Assembly (NCBI GenBank): GCA_009392775.1
Contig: VFFT01000109.1
Coordinates: forward strand, 1 to 21,619
Length of the DNA: 21,619 nt
Direction of reading: 5' to 3'
DNA from: SAR202 cluster bacterium
GTDB lineage: Bacteria > Chloroflexota > Dehalococcoidia > UBA3495
Below are positions 13,936 through 21,619 of this stretch, in pieces (the first letter of the stretch is position 1; every line of letters starts with the position of its first letter). A program made the position numbers and the translations under genes. The notes under the pieces were generated by a model. That model did not search any database, was not told the DNA's origin, and saw only the letters and a list, made by a program, of their open reading frames with translations.

Positions 13936-13996
13936 ATTAGAACTCCTATATCTGTGTCAACTCCAAATGCCTAAATGTTTCCAGAAGAAACGATAT

Positions 13997-14998
13997 TTAC
14001 ACCTCTTTGGCGTCTAGCCAAGGCATCATGGCGCGCAACTCGCGACCCACTTCGTGGATCTTGCTACCCCTTGCTTCCTCGCGTAGAGGTCTAAAACGAG
14101 GGCGTCCTTCGTGATTCTCTGTAATCCACTCTCTGGCAAACGTACCATCTTGTATGTCCGCCAGAACCTTCTTCATATTATCTTTTACATGGTCGTCAAT
14201 CACTCTCGGACCACGGGTCAGATCGCCATATTCAGCGGTATCGCTGACTGAATAGCGCATGTAATTGAAGCCACCCTGTTGAACTAAGTCCACGATTAAC
14301 TTCATCTCATGGAGAACTTCGAAGTATGCTATCTCGGGTGGGTATCCTCCCTCAACGAGGGTTTCAAAAGCGGTATTGATTAACGAAGTAATACCGCCAC
14401 AAAGGACTGCCTGCTCTCCAAAGAGGTCGCTCTCGGTTTCGTCTTTGAAAGTCGTTTCTAAAACTCCGGATTTGGTACAGCCAACACCTTTCGCGTAGGC
14501 GAGCCCTATTTGCCTGGCGTTACCTGTTGCGTCCTGGTGGACTGCCAGTAGACCAGGGACTCCAATGCCATCTACAAATTGTTCCCGCATTCTGTGGCCA
14601 GGAGCTTTTGGAGCTACCATCATTACGTCGACGTCGGGAGGTGGTACCACTTCCTTGTAGTGGATGCTAAATCCGTGAGCAAACATTAGCGCTGCGCCAG
14701 ATTTAAGATTGGGTGAGATTTCTTGCCTGTAGATCTCTCCTTGGATATGGTCAGGAATAACGACCATCAGAACGTCCGCCTCTCGGGCTACTTCGGGGAC
14801 ATCTGCTACCTGTAGTCCGGCTTCTTGGGCCGCAGCCCGACTATTGCTTTCAGGATAGAGCCCAACTATCACATTTTGACCGCTATCCTTTAGGTTCAGG
14901 GCATGTGCATGTCCCTGGCTTCCGTAACCAACCATTCCGATAGTTTTTCCCGCTAGCGCGGATAAGTCTGCATCTTTATCGTAGTATACTGTTACCAT
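13997..14998 (-). CDS. ilvC: Ketol-acid reductoisomerase, class I
   Basis: Catalyses the Mg2+-dependent isomerisation and NAD(P)H reduction of acetolactate and acetohydroxybutyrate, the second common step of Val, Ile and Leu synthesis. The 333-aa short (class I) form has the Rossmann motif GYGSQG (residues 24-29), the [10 protein letters not shown] block, and metal ligands Asp191 and Glu195 in [11 protein letters not shown]. The C-terminal knotted domain carries [19 protein letters not shown]. The cofactor-specificity loop after the second strand reads GLYPESNSR (46-54): Tyr where NADPH enzymes often have Arg, and Glu where Gly or Lys is usual. NADPH preference is therefore uncertain. The ATG start has AAAGGA 7 nt upstream. 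It lies 42 nt after ilvN in the ilvB-ilvN-ilvC order. Confidence 0.97.
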   Translation of the reverse strand: MVTVYYDKDADLSALAGKTIGMVGYGSQGHAHALNLKDSGQNVIVGLYPESNSRAAAQEAGLQVADVPEVAREADVLMVVIPDHIQGEIYRQEISPNLKSGAALMFAHGFSIHYKEVVPPPDVDVMMVAPKAPGHRMREQFVDGIGVPGLLAVHQDATGNARQIGLAYAKGVGCTKSGVLETTFKDETESDLFGEQAVLCGGITSLINTAFETLVEGGYPPEIAYFEVLHEMKLIVDLVQQGGFNYMRYSVSDTAEYGDLTRGPRVIDDHVKDNMKKVLADIQDGTFAREWITENHEGRPRFRPLREEARGSKIHEVGRELRAMMPWLDAKEV

Positions 14999-15040
14999 CT
15001 TATTATCCTTTCGGTGTGATTCTTTTTTCCATTGGTCCCG

Positions 15041-15619
15041 TTAGTACGATCCGACCTCACGGGCTAAAGCCCGGTTTTTGTTACCGTCTATAGAATTTGT
15101 AGAGTAATCGTCGCTAATCTCTCCAGTGGATTTACCCCTCACCATAGCAACTCTCCCCGTACGCATCAGTTCTGTTATGTTGAAAGGTTGTAGCAATTCG
15201 ATTAACGCATCAATTTTCGCTTCTTCACCAGTCGTTTCTACGACTAGTGACATGGTTCCTACATCAACAATCTTGGCTCGAAAAAGTTGGACTATCTCAA
15301 TAATTTGACTCCTGGTCTGATCGGTGATGGAGACTTTAATGAGCGCCAATTCGCGTGCGACGACGTCCGCTTCGCTAATGTCAGATACTTTTACGATGTC
15401 TACTAGTTTGTCCAATTGCTTAGTTGCCTGGTCGACCGTGTACTGGTCTCCGTCAACAACAAATGTCATTCTAGATAAGCCAGGTTCCTCGCTATGGCCA
15501 ACTGCCAGACTCGCTATATTGAATCCCCGCCGCCTGAAGAGACTCGCCACACGGGCTAGCACTCCCGGTTTATCCTGAACGAGAGAAATAATAGTGTGGT
15601 AATTGTTTTGTTTCGTCAT
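15041..15619 (-). CDS. ilvN: Acetolactate synthase small (regulatory) subunit
   Basis: Regulatory partner of IlvB, stimulating the large subunit and conferring feedback inhibition, usually by valine. The 192-aa protein opens with an ACT domain: ISLVQDKPGVLARVASLFRR, then GFNIASLAVGHSEEPGLSRM, with the Gly of the KPGVL turn that takes part in the effector site. A second domain follows with ELALIKVSI, AKIVDVG and the C-terminal FNITELMRTGRVAMVRG. An unusual 30-residue polar tail follows after the last conserved block. The ATG overlaps the ilvB stop in ATGA (4 nt), so the subunits are translationally coupled for balanced synthesis. The symbol ilvH would be equally fitting; ilvN is used for its place beside ilvB. 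Confidence 0.96.
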   Translation of the reverse strand: MTKQNNYHTIISLVQDKPGVLARVASLFRRRGFNIASLAVGHSEEPGLSRMTFVVDGDQYTVDQATKQLDKLVDIVKVSDISEADVVARELALIKVSITDQTRSQIIEIVQLFRAKIVDVGTMSLVVETTGEEAKIDALIELLQPFNITELMRTGRVAMVRGKSTGEISDDYSTNSIDGNKNRALAREVGSY

Positions 15620-17313
15620 CTGGACACTGACTCAGGTGATGGTTCTTCCATAATTTCATTCACTGACTCGCCCGCCGGTATCATGGGGAAAACATGTTCA
15701 TCCTGCTTTACGATAAAGTCTATTATTACGGGACCAGGCGTATCCATGGCGGTTTGAATCGCTTGGGCGACCTGACTCTTATCAGTTACTTTTATTCCTG
15801 TGATGCCATATGCTTCAGCCAATTTGACAAAATCAGGGTTGCCCGAGTAAAGAGATGCTACGAACCCGTTTTCATAGAATAGATCCTGCAGCTGCCTAAC
15901 CATGCCCAGTGTGCCGTTATTGAGTATGGCAAATTTGACTTCTATATTGTTCTCTACCGCGGTGGCTAAATCACACATAGTCATTTGGAACCCACCGTCT
16001 CCAGCTACTGACCATACAACTTTCTCTGGTCGCGCTAGCTTTGCGCCCAAAGCAGCTGGGACCTCGAATCCCATGGTCCCGAGCCCGCCGGAAGTTATCC
16101 AAGTATTCGCTTCAGTGAAGTGATAATGTTGTGCAGCCCACATCTGATGCTGGCCGACACCAGTAACCACTATAGCGTCGCCCTTGGTGATTTCTGATAG
16201 TTGTTGCATAACAAACTGAGGTAGGATTTCTTTGTCTTCCCTGATATGCAGAGAGGGGTGTTCAGTTTTGAGTTGTTCGATGTTTTGCATCCAGTCTAAT
16301 CGAATGGTTTTGTTGATTGATGGGATTATTTGTGTCAATGTTTGCTTAAGATCCCCCAATACGGGTGCCGCTACCCTAACATTTTTGTTAAATTCTGATG
16401 GGTCTATGTCAAAATGGACAATATTCGCATTTGGGGCAAAGTCTGAAATTCTTCCAGTGACCCTGTCGTCGAACCTAGCACCTAGAGAAATAACCACGTC
16501 AGCTTGGTCAATCGCGAGACTCGCATACGCCATCCCGTGCATACCAGGCATTCCTACATTTAAAATGTGATCAGTTGGAAAGGAACTTATTCCCAGTAGA
16601 GTGGTTATGACTGGGATCTGGGCTTTTTCTGCCAATTCCTTCAATTCATCGAATGCCCTAGAAATAATCACCCCGTGGCCAGCCAGTATAACCGGCCTGT
16701 GCGCGTTGTTAATCACTTCAGCGGCTTTTAATATCTGGGCCTCAGGAGCAGAACCAGCTGGCTTGTATCCAGGAAGATCAAGTTCCTGTGGCCAGTTAAA
16801 GTCTATCCTTTCCCCAAGCAATACGTCTTTTGGTATATCAACTAGGACTGGACCTGGCCTTCCCGAGCGTGCTATATAGAAAGCTTCCTTAATGGCAGGA
16901 GCAACGTCATGCACATCCATCACTAAATAATTATGTTTAGTTATGGGCAGTGTAAGGCCAGTTAGATCTGTCTCTTGAAATGCGTCTCTACCTATTGCCG
17001 CCCTTGGCACTTGCCCAGTTATGGCTACTATAGGCACTGAATCCATCTGTGCCGCTGCAATACCAGTAGCCAAGTTAGTTGCGCCTGGCCCTGAAGTAGC
17101 TGTACATACGCCGACTTTACCACTAGCCCTTGCATAACCGTCGGCTGCCATTGAAGCTGCTTGTTCGTGTCGGACAAGAACGTGGCGTAATGCTGGATAT
17201 TTACCTAATGCATCGTAAAAGGGCAATACCGCCCCTCCAGGTATTCCAAACAATAGGTCAACACCTTCTTTAAGAAGACTTTCACATACTATTTCAGCAC
17301 CGGTCAGCTTCAT
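15616..17313 (-). CDS. ilvB: Acetolactate synthase large (catalytic) subunit
   Basis: ThDP- and FAD-dependent enzyme joining two pyruvates, or pyruvate and 2-oxobutyrate, at the start of branched-chain amino acid synthesis. The 565-aa protein has the three domains of the family. The N-terminal part has LLFGIPGGAVLPFYDAL and catalytic Glu50 in VRHEQAASMAADGYAR, then GPGATNLATGIA and QVPRAAIGRDAFQE. The central FAD domain has SLGARFDDRVTG. The C-terminal part has the ThDP motif starting GDGGFQMTMCDLATA and closing AILNNGTLGMVRQ. The frame is open to 17388, but those 25 extra codons run through the T-box and its terminator, so ATG at 17313 with GAGAGGG upstream is the start. It is the first gene of ilvB-ilvN-ilvC-leuA, controlled by the leucine T-box. 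Signature residues for the anabolic rather than catabolic form fit its operon. Confidence 0.97.
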   Translation of the reverse strand: MKLTGAEIVCESLLKEGVDLLFGIPGGAVLPFYDALGKYPALRHVLVRHEQAASMAADGYARASGKVGVCTATSGPGATNLATGIAAAQMDSVPIVAITGQVPRAAIGRDAFQETDLTGLTLPITKHNYLVMDVHDVAPAIKEAFYIARSGRPGPVLVDIPKDVLLGERIDFNWPQELDLPGYKPAGSAPEAQILKAAEVINNAHRPVILAGHGVIISRAFDELKELAEKAQIPVITTLLGISSFPTDHILNVGMPGMHGMAYASLAIDQADVVISLGARFDDRVTGRISDFAPNANIVHFDIDPSEFNKNVRVAAPVLGDLKQTLTQIIPSINKTIRLDWMQNIEQLKTEHPSLHIREDKEILPQFVMQQLSEITKGDAIVVTGVGQHQMWAAQHYHFTEANTWITSGGLGTMGFEVPAALGAKLARPEKVVWSVAGDGGFQMTMCDLATAVENNIEVKFAILNNGTLGMVRQLQDLFYENGFVASLYSGNPDFVKLAEAYGITGIKVTDKSQVAQAIQTAMDTPGPVIIDFIVKQDEHVFPMIPAGESVNEIMEEPSPESVSR

Positions 17314-17334
17314 TGAACCCTCTCTGTTAATCAC

Positions 17335-17370
17335 AAAAAGACCCATCCCTATGAAGGGACGGGTCTTTTT
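17335..17370 (-). terminator. Terminator of the ilvB T-box leader
   Basis: On the minus strand GACCCGTCCCT pairs with AGGGATGGGTC round a TCAT loop, followed by a five-T run. The 5' arm competes with the antiterminator, in which AGGG and GCGGG of the T-box element pair with CCCGT and CCCT. Confidence 0.93.
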
Positions 17371-17598
17371 AATTTCCCGCGGTACCACCCTTCTTTCTCG
17401 ATCCCATAGAGACGCTGGTTAGCAATCAAAATCGAGACAGCTTGGAGACTGTTAACGGTGTCTGCCGCTCTCCCTACTCTAGTTCAGGAAAGCCACTCCT
17501 GGGCGAGTTCAGAGGTTACGCGTAACCGGAATCACACCATTCTCCGGCTCTCTGGTACGGTAATATCTCCTACTACTCCCATTCTAAGTGGGATATAC
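17335..17598 (-). ncRNA. T-box leader (leucine specifier) upstream of ilvB
   Basis: The minus-strand leader carries the T-box element AAGAAGGGTGGTACCGCGG (17377-17395), whose UGGU would pair with the ACCA end of an uncharged tRNA. Stem I has AGAGAG and GGTGTGA in its upper part, with CCGGA/TCCGG pairing. The specifier loop has AGTAG on one side and GAACTCG on the other, putting CTC (17505-17507), a Leu codon, at the specifier place. CCACT/AGTGG closes the base. Stem II shows the CTGAA and AGTAG turn strands. Stem III is CTCGAT/ATCGAG (17431-17436 with 17397-17402). Uncharged tRNA-Leu should stabilise the antiterminator and allow transcription of ilvB-ilvN-ilvC-leuA. This is an established transcription-type T-box architecture, and the match is unambiguous. 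Confidence 0.95.
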
Positions 17599-17604
17599 AC
17601 TAAA

Positions 17605-17633
17605 ATGTTACCAATCTGGTGCTTGATTGTCAA
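17605..17633 (-). promoter_or_regulatory. Sigma70-type promoter of the ilvB operon
   Basis: Perfect TTGACA (17628-17633) and TAACAT (17605-17610) on the minus strand with a 17-nt spacer. The predicted start is near 17598, giving a leader of about 285 nt that includes the whole T-box. Confidence 0.85.
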
Positions 17634-17716
17634 TCGTCGGGAAACTAATTTTACCTTGTCTCGCACTAGTGAAAATCAATGACAACTCGATTCATGACGA
17701 ACCGAAGTGGCTATTG

Positions 17717-17725
17717 TGCTAAAAT
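17717..17725 (+). promoter_or_regulatory. Candidate extended -10 promoter for metG
   Basis: TGCTAAAAT on the plus strand is an extended -10 (TGn plus TAAAAT at 17720-17725). No good -35 is seen at 16-18 nt. It would leave a leader of about 110 nt before the metG start in which I see no riboswitch or T-box. Confidence 0.4.
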
Positions 17726-17844
17726 AAATCATCGTCCTGATTACCAACATGTAATATCGCTGCGTGTACGTCGATTTCTAGCGTGAAGTCCACGGGGCCG
17801 TGAAGATTTTACGGTCGGAACTTGGGTTAATGAAGGATTCCTCA

Positions 17845-19527
17845 GTGTCAGAAAACGTTTTTATTGGGGTTGCTTGGCCATATGCAAATGGGCCGCTTCA
17901 TATGGGCCACATAGCGGGTTGTTATCTGGGCGCTGACGTATTCGCGCGGTACAACCGAATGCGCGGCCGGCGAGTATTAATGGTCTCTGGGAGTGACTCA
18001 CACGGGACACCGATCACTGTAAGAGCGGACCAAGAAGGGATAACACCGGAAGATGTACTAAACAGATTCCACCCTCAATTCGTGGAAACATGGAATAAGC
18101 TTGGCATAAGCTTTGACTTGTTTACCACAACTCACACAGATAACCACCAAGCAGTTGTCCAAGATATATTTTTGGACTTACTACAGAAAGGCTACATATA
18201 CGAAGCAAATATGCTCCTGGCTTATTGCCTACAATGCACAAGGTTTTTACCTGACCGGTATGTCGAAGGCACATGTCCACATTGCCAGAATGAGAAGGCC
18301 AGAGGAGACCAGTGCGATCTTTGTGGGCGAACTCTGGATCCACAGGAGTTAGTTCATCCGTTATGCACATTATGCTCGGGAACTCCGGAGTTCAGGGAGT
18401 CCCAGCACTACTTCTTGAAACTGTCTGCCTTCCAGGACGATTTGCTCGACTGGATGGAACACCAGCCTCATTGGCGTACTAACGTTTTGAACTCGAGTCG
18501 GAGCTTTCTGCAAAGCGGATTGAAGGACAGAGCAATAACGCGGGATTTGAATTGGGGTGTTCCGATCCCAATGGAAGGATATGAAGACAAGCGCATCTAT
18601 GTCTGGTTCGAAGCGGTAATCGGCTACCTGTCCGCCGCGATAGAATGGGCTGGGCAATCCGACGACTCTAGCGCTTGGTTGGATTTTTGGAAGGATAAAA
18701 ATACAAAAAGCTATTACTTTATTGGGAAAGATAACATACCTTTCCATAGTATTATTTGGCCGGCCATAATTATGGCATACGGCCATGATCTTAACTTACC
18801 CTATGACGTCCCTGCCAATGAATTCCTCAGCTTGGAAAGTCGCAAATTCTCTACAAGTCAAAACTGGGCCCTATGGGTGCCTGATTATCTGGAATATTAT
18901 GATCCTGACCCCCTCAGATATATGTTAACGATGAACATGCCAGAGACCGGAGATTCGGACTTCAGCTGGGCAGAATTCATTCGCAGAAATAACGATGAAT
19001 TGGTCTCTACCTACGGCAATCTTGTAAACCGGATATTATCTTTCACGTATCGGAACTTTGATGGCTTAGTGCCTGAACCCAATGACTTACATGAGTCTGA
19101 CCTCGGTTTATTAAAGACCTCTGAAGACGTGTTAGCTAGTGTGCTAGAGACCCTGGAAGCCGTGAAGATACGACAGTCACTGAACCAGATCTTCAGTTTG
19201 GCTCAAGAAACCAATAGGTATTTAGATGCCAAAGCGCCTTGGAAAGAAATTAAAACGGATAAAGCTTCTGCAGGGACTACCTTGTGGGTTGGGATAAATA
19301 TTTTAAACAGACTCAAGATTATGTTAACTCCGTTTCTACCGTTCACCAGCCAGAAGCTTCATGAATTCTTAGGCTTTCAAGGGGATGTTAGCTCTGAACC
19401 CTGGCCCGACGATTGGAGCACAACTCTCGTCTCTGGCGGAACTCCCTTGGCATCTCCCACTCCGTTGTACTCCAAGCTAGATGTTGATGTAGGAATCCCA
19501 GGTGAATCTGCCTTGGAGAGAGGATAA
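17845..19527 (+). CDS. metG: Methionyl-tRNA synthetase
   Basis: Charges tRNA-Met and initiator tRNA with methionine in the cytoplasm. The class I catalytic domain opens FIGVAWPYANGPLHMGH (HIGH motif as HMGH at residues 19-22). The zinc insertion has four knuckles CLQC, CPHC, CDLC and CTLC, as in the larger MetRS subgroup. WFEAVIGYLSAAIEW and FIGKDNIPFHSIIWPA follow, then the second signature KFSTS (in place of KMSKS), a form used in that subgroup. The anticodon helix bundle ends near residue 530, and no C-terminal tRNA-binding (EMAP-like) domain is present. The frame is open to 17800 (GTG), with an ATG at 17830. GTG at 17845 is preferred: it has AAGGA 7 nt upstream and gives MSENVFIG, where the family begins. 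It is divergent from ilvB and followed by a prenyl synthase gene. Confidence 0.95.
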   Translation: MSENVFIGVAWPYANGPLHMGHIAGCYLGADVFARYNRMRGRRVLMVSGSDSHGTPITVRADQEGITPEDVLNRFHPQFVETWNKLGISFDLFTTTHTDNHQAVVQDIFLDLLQKGYIYEANMLLAYCLQCTRFLPDRYVEGTCPHCQNEKARGDQCDLCGRTLDPQELVHPLCTLCSGTPEFRESQHYFLKLSAFQDDLLDWMEHQPHWRTNVLNSSRSFLQSGLKDRAITRDLNWGVPIPMEGYEDKRIYVWFEAVIGYLSAAIEWAGQSDDSSAWLDFWKDKNTKSYYFIGKDNIPFHSIIWPAIIMAYGHDLNLPYDVPANEFLSLESRKFSTSQNWALWVPDYLEYYDPDPLRYMLTMNMPETGDSDFSWAEFIRRNNDELVSTYGNLVNRILSFTYRNFDGLVPEPNDLHESDLGLLKTSEDVLASVLETLEAVKIRQSLNQIFSLAQETNRYLDAKAPWKEIKTDKASAGTTLWVGINILNRLKIMLTPFLPFTSQKLHEFLGFQGDVSSEPWPDDWSTTLVSGGTPLASPTPLYSKLDVDVGIPGESALERG

Positions 19528-19534
19528 AATTCAA

Positions 19535-20518
19535 GTGATTAGTGGTTTAGACTCTGCAACGTCAGCGATATATGAGCCGATTCTGTCACGGTTACAACGC
19601 GTTGAGGATCGTTTGTTAACATTGAGGAACGATTCACTACCGGATTTGGATTTGTTGATAAAACATATTCTGAACAGCGGTGGAAAACGAGTCAGACCAG
19701 CTGTTACCTTACTGGCATCGTCCGTTCATGAAGAACAATCGGATACGTCCGTAACCATGGCTGCCGCGATAGAATTACTACACATCGCAACCTTAATACA
19801 TGACGACACCGTTGACGACGCGGAGACTCGTCGGGGCGTTGCCACTGTTAGTCAGAAATGGGGAAGTAATATCGCTGTGTTATTCGGGGATTATGTCTTT
19901 GCCACTTCGGCTACGTGGGTCTGTGAAACTGAAAATGTCAGGGTAATCAGACGATTTTCAGAGACAATAATGGAATTGGCTAGCGGCCAAATTAGTGAGT
20001 TTTTTAGCGGCTTCGATGCCTTTAAAGCTCGTTCGGATTACGAGGACCGTATATACCGGAAAACGGCTTCGCTATTTTGTACAGCTGGGGAAACGGGCGC
20101 AATATTAGGGAGCGCGCCAGAACAAAGTATACAGAGTTTGCGGTCCTACGGGTATTCGATTGGAATGGCCTTTCAAATCATGGATGACGTATTGGATTTC
20201 GAGGGCAATTCTGACCATATAGGTAAGCCTGTAGGCAGCGACCTATGCAATGGTGTGTTAACATTGCCAAGTATCACCTTTCTAGAGAAATATCCGGATA
20301 ATAACCCTGTTAGGAAATGGTTTTCCGATGCTCGAGATCCGGAGCAACTAAAGCTTGCGATAGATATGATCATGAATTCGGACGCTATCGCAGATTGTTA
20401 TTGTGTTATTCAAAAGCATTGTGCCAGTGCGCAGGCGAGTTTAAGAGAACTTCCCAAGGGACCATCTACAGAATCACTCAATTTGTTGACCGAATACATA
20501 ATGTCCCGAACGAAATGA
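19535..20518 (+). CDS. Polyprenyl diphosphate synthase (trans-prenyltransferase)
   Basis: Elongates an allylic diphosphate with isopentenyl diphosphate to make the chain used for quinones or cell-wall lipid carriers. The 327-aa protein has the trans-prenyltransferase marks: LNSGGKRVRPAVTLLASS (about residues 46-63), the first Asp-rich motif in LIHDDTVDDAETRRG (DDxxD at 90-94), a helix with GDYVFATSA, and the second Asp-rich motif QIMDDVLDFEG. The length and the absence of extra inserts favour a long-chain (hepta-, octa- or nonaprenyl) enzyme, but chain length cannot be told from this. GTG at 19535 with GAGAGGA about 10 nt upstream is chosen. An alternative GTG at 19502 would add 11 residues and overlap metG by 26 nt. 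It is probably cotranscribed with metG. Its stop is 6 nt from the stop of the convergent amidohydrolase gene. Confidence 0.92.
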   Translation: MISGLDSATSAIYEPILSRLQRVEDRLLTLRNDSLPDLDLLIKHILNSGGKRVRPAVTLLASSVHEEQSDTSVTMAAAIELLHIATLIHDDTVDDAETRRGVATVSQKWGSNIAVLFGDYVFATSATWVCETENVRVIRRFSETIMELASGQISEFFSGFDAFKARSDYEDRIYRKTASLFCTAGETGAILGSAPEQSIQSLRSYGYSIGMAFQIMDDVLDFEGNSDHIGKPVGSDLCNGVLTLPSITFLEKYPDNNPVRKWFSDARDPEQLKLAIDMIMNSDAIADCYCVIQKHCASAQASLRELPKGPSTESLNLLTEYIMSRTK

Positions 20519-20524
20519 AGTGAT

Positions 20525-21619
20525 CTATTCGGGTAAGTCGTCATGTACTACAACACCGTCTATTACCGTGAGTATCGCATAATTAGACTCTGGCGGAGGA
20601 AGATGAGGGCCTGGAGACCATGGAAACATCGCGAGGTCAGCTTTTTTACCGATAGTTATTGAACCTTTCTCCATGTGGGTATTGTCCGAATATGCCGCGC
20701 CCAAAGTGTAAGGATATATTGCTGCTTTCAGTCGGCTTAGTAGCGGAGCGTCAGTTGGCAATGTCCCCCTGTAAAACGGAGGGCGACCGTTTAGGATAGC
20801 ATCGATGCCACACCACGGGTTCGGGTCTATGACCGGTGCATCAGAGCTGAATGCATACGGGATATTATTCTCTGCGAATTTGGGAATCGGATATATATAG
20901 GGCTGCATGTCTTCTGGAACAGTTTCTTTATACCGCTGATGCCTCCAGTACAGGAATCCAGGCTGGGTTACAACCATAGCTTGGCTCCTAGCAATTGTTC
21001 CAATGATCGCGCTTGGGGCTTCCGAACAATGTTCAATTCGGTCATGACGGCTTATGGATTTTTCGTCATGCAGGACACCTAAAACTTCTGCAGCTGCCTG
21101 GACAGCCTGCCATTCTACTGCGTGAATTGCTACAGGGAAGCCCAAGTCATGACTTGTCTGGACCTGATACTGCAGTTCATCTTGGCTCGGGCTTAATCTT
21201 CCGGTCGTGCTCCCTAAAATGATCTTTGTGTGCCCGAGGCGGAGACGATCATGGCATGAACCAAACGTCATTCCCTTAGTTTTAAATTGCTCTATAGAAT
21301 CGATCCCAACCATCATTGTGGTTTTCAGTTGCCATGCCCCGGATTCTATGAGGTCTACATATGTATCCCAGTGAGACTGGCCGTTTGTATAGCTCGCGTC
21401 TTGGACCGAGGTAATACCGTATTTGATGAGGTGTTCATTGGTGTTATGCATCGCGTCTCTAAATACGCGGTGGTCTAGAGTATGGCCCAAACGGTCTTTT
21501 AGAAATCTTTCACAGTCTAAAAATACTCCACTTGGGGTAGTTGAACCATCATATCGGAAGATAATACCCGACATAGGATCCAGTGTTTCAGCATTGATAT
21601 TAGCAAGCTCCATCGCTTT
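20525..21619 (-). CDS. YtcJ-like metal-dependent amidohydrolase (5' end cut by window edge)
   Basis: Predicted zinc- or iron-dependent hydrolase of the amidohydrolase-3 (YtcJ/AepA-like) family, with unknown amide or cyclic-amide substrate. About 364 codons are visible and the frame remains open at the right edge; the segment at the edge (ELANINAETLDPMSG, then PSGVFLD) matches the middle of the family, so roughly the first third, including the first HxH metal motif, is missing. The visible metal and active-site blocks are HLIKYGITSVQDAS, VAIHAVEWQAVQ (His ligand), RIEHCSEA (His ligand), and YAFSSDAPVIDPNPW (the Asp that activates water). The C-terminal beta-sandwich strand ITIGKKADLAMF is typical of the fold. 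The ATG at 21613 is internal, not the true start. It is convergent with the prenyl synthase gene, 6 nt apart, with no terminator between. Confidence 0.9.
   Translation of the reverse strand, partial: KAMELANINAETLDPMSGIIFRYDGSTTPSGVFLDCERFLKDRLGHTLDHRVFRDAMHNTNEHLIKYGITSVQDASYTNGQSHWDTYVDLIESGAWQLKTTMMVGIDSIEQFKTKGMTFGSCHDRLRLGHTKIILGSTTGRLSPSQDELQYQVQTSHDLGFPVAIHAVEWQAVQAAAEVLGVLHDEKSISRHDRIEHCSEAPSAIIGTIARSQAMVVTQPGFLYWRHQRYKETVPEDMQPYIYPIPKFAENNIPYAFSSDAPVIDPNPWCGIDAILNGRPPFYRGTLPTDAPLLSRLKAAIYPYTLGAAYSDNTHMEKGSITIGKKADLAMFPWSPGPHLPPPESNYAILTVIDGVVVHDDLPE

Noticed and set aside
17314..17388. 25-codon N-terminal extension of ilvB from ATG at 17388
   Set aside because: It runs through the T-box element and terminator, has no family similarity, and the ATG at 17313 has its own ribosome binding site.
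17726..17844. T-box or S-box riboswitch in front of metG
   Set aside because: No T-box motif, no SAM riboswitch pattern and no terminator were found in the plus-strand leader.
1..21619. Mobile elements, prophage, CRISPR arrays, tRNA or rRNA genes
   Set aside because: No transposase or integrase motifs, no regularly spaced repeats and no tRNA T-arm or rRNA-like stretches were recognised on either strand.

Overview
The window reads as a stretch of a moderate-GC bacterial chromosome given over to core metabolism. I see no transposase, integrase, phage gene, CRISPR array, rRNA or tRNA. The gene repertoire suggests a Chloroflexota-type genome, possibly a marine Dehalococcoidia/SAR202-like lineage. 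The grounds are a luciferase-like (F420/FMN type) oxidoreductase, a four-knuckle MetRS with a KFSTS loop, frequent TTG and GTG starts, and a leucine T-box in front of ilvB. This placement is inference from gene style, not a database result.

Layout, left to right. (1) 1-2192, minus strand: a GNAT acetyltransferase, a cytidylate-kinase-like P-loop protein and a rhomboid protease cut by the left edge, behind a clear sigma70-type promoter. (2) 2301-5657, minus strand: a CPBP membrane protease, trpA, a monofunctional AroH-type chorismate mutase and then DAHP synthase. The DAHP synthase gene has its own promoter and a complete-looking ribosome-mediated attenuator: a Tyr-rich leader peptide, a 9-bp antiterminator and an intrinsic terminator. 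(3) 5700-12216, plus strand: a small GatC/AtzG-like protein and an amidase (coupled TAATG), a HAD hydrolase, a GT20 trehalose-6-phosphate synthase-like enzyme, an unrecognised 191-aa protein, an LLM-class oxidoreductase and a YfcE-like phosphoesterase. (4) 12235-17633, minus strand: the branched-chain operon ilvB-ilvN-ilvC-leuA, headed by a promoter and a T-box leader whose specifier reads CUC (Leu). A 32-codon Leu/Val-rich small ORF plus an 8-bp hairpin sits in the ilvC-leuA gap. (5) 17717-20518, plus strand: metG and a polyprenyl diphosphate synthase, divergent from ilvB. (6) 20525-21619, minus strand: a YtcJ-like amidohydrolase cut by the right edge.

The most interesting content is regulatory RNA. 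Two amino-acid biosynthesis units are wired to their products by different mechanisms: tyrosine codons read by a ribosome for DAHP synthase, and uncharged tRNA-Leu read by a T-box for ilvB. A third candidate, the small ORF before leuA, may add a layer. The DAHP synthase leader ORF appears to begin at the predicted transcription start, so it would be a leaderless attenuator peptide.
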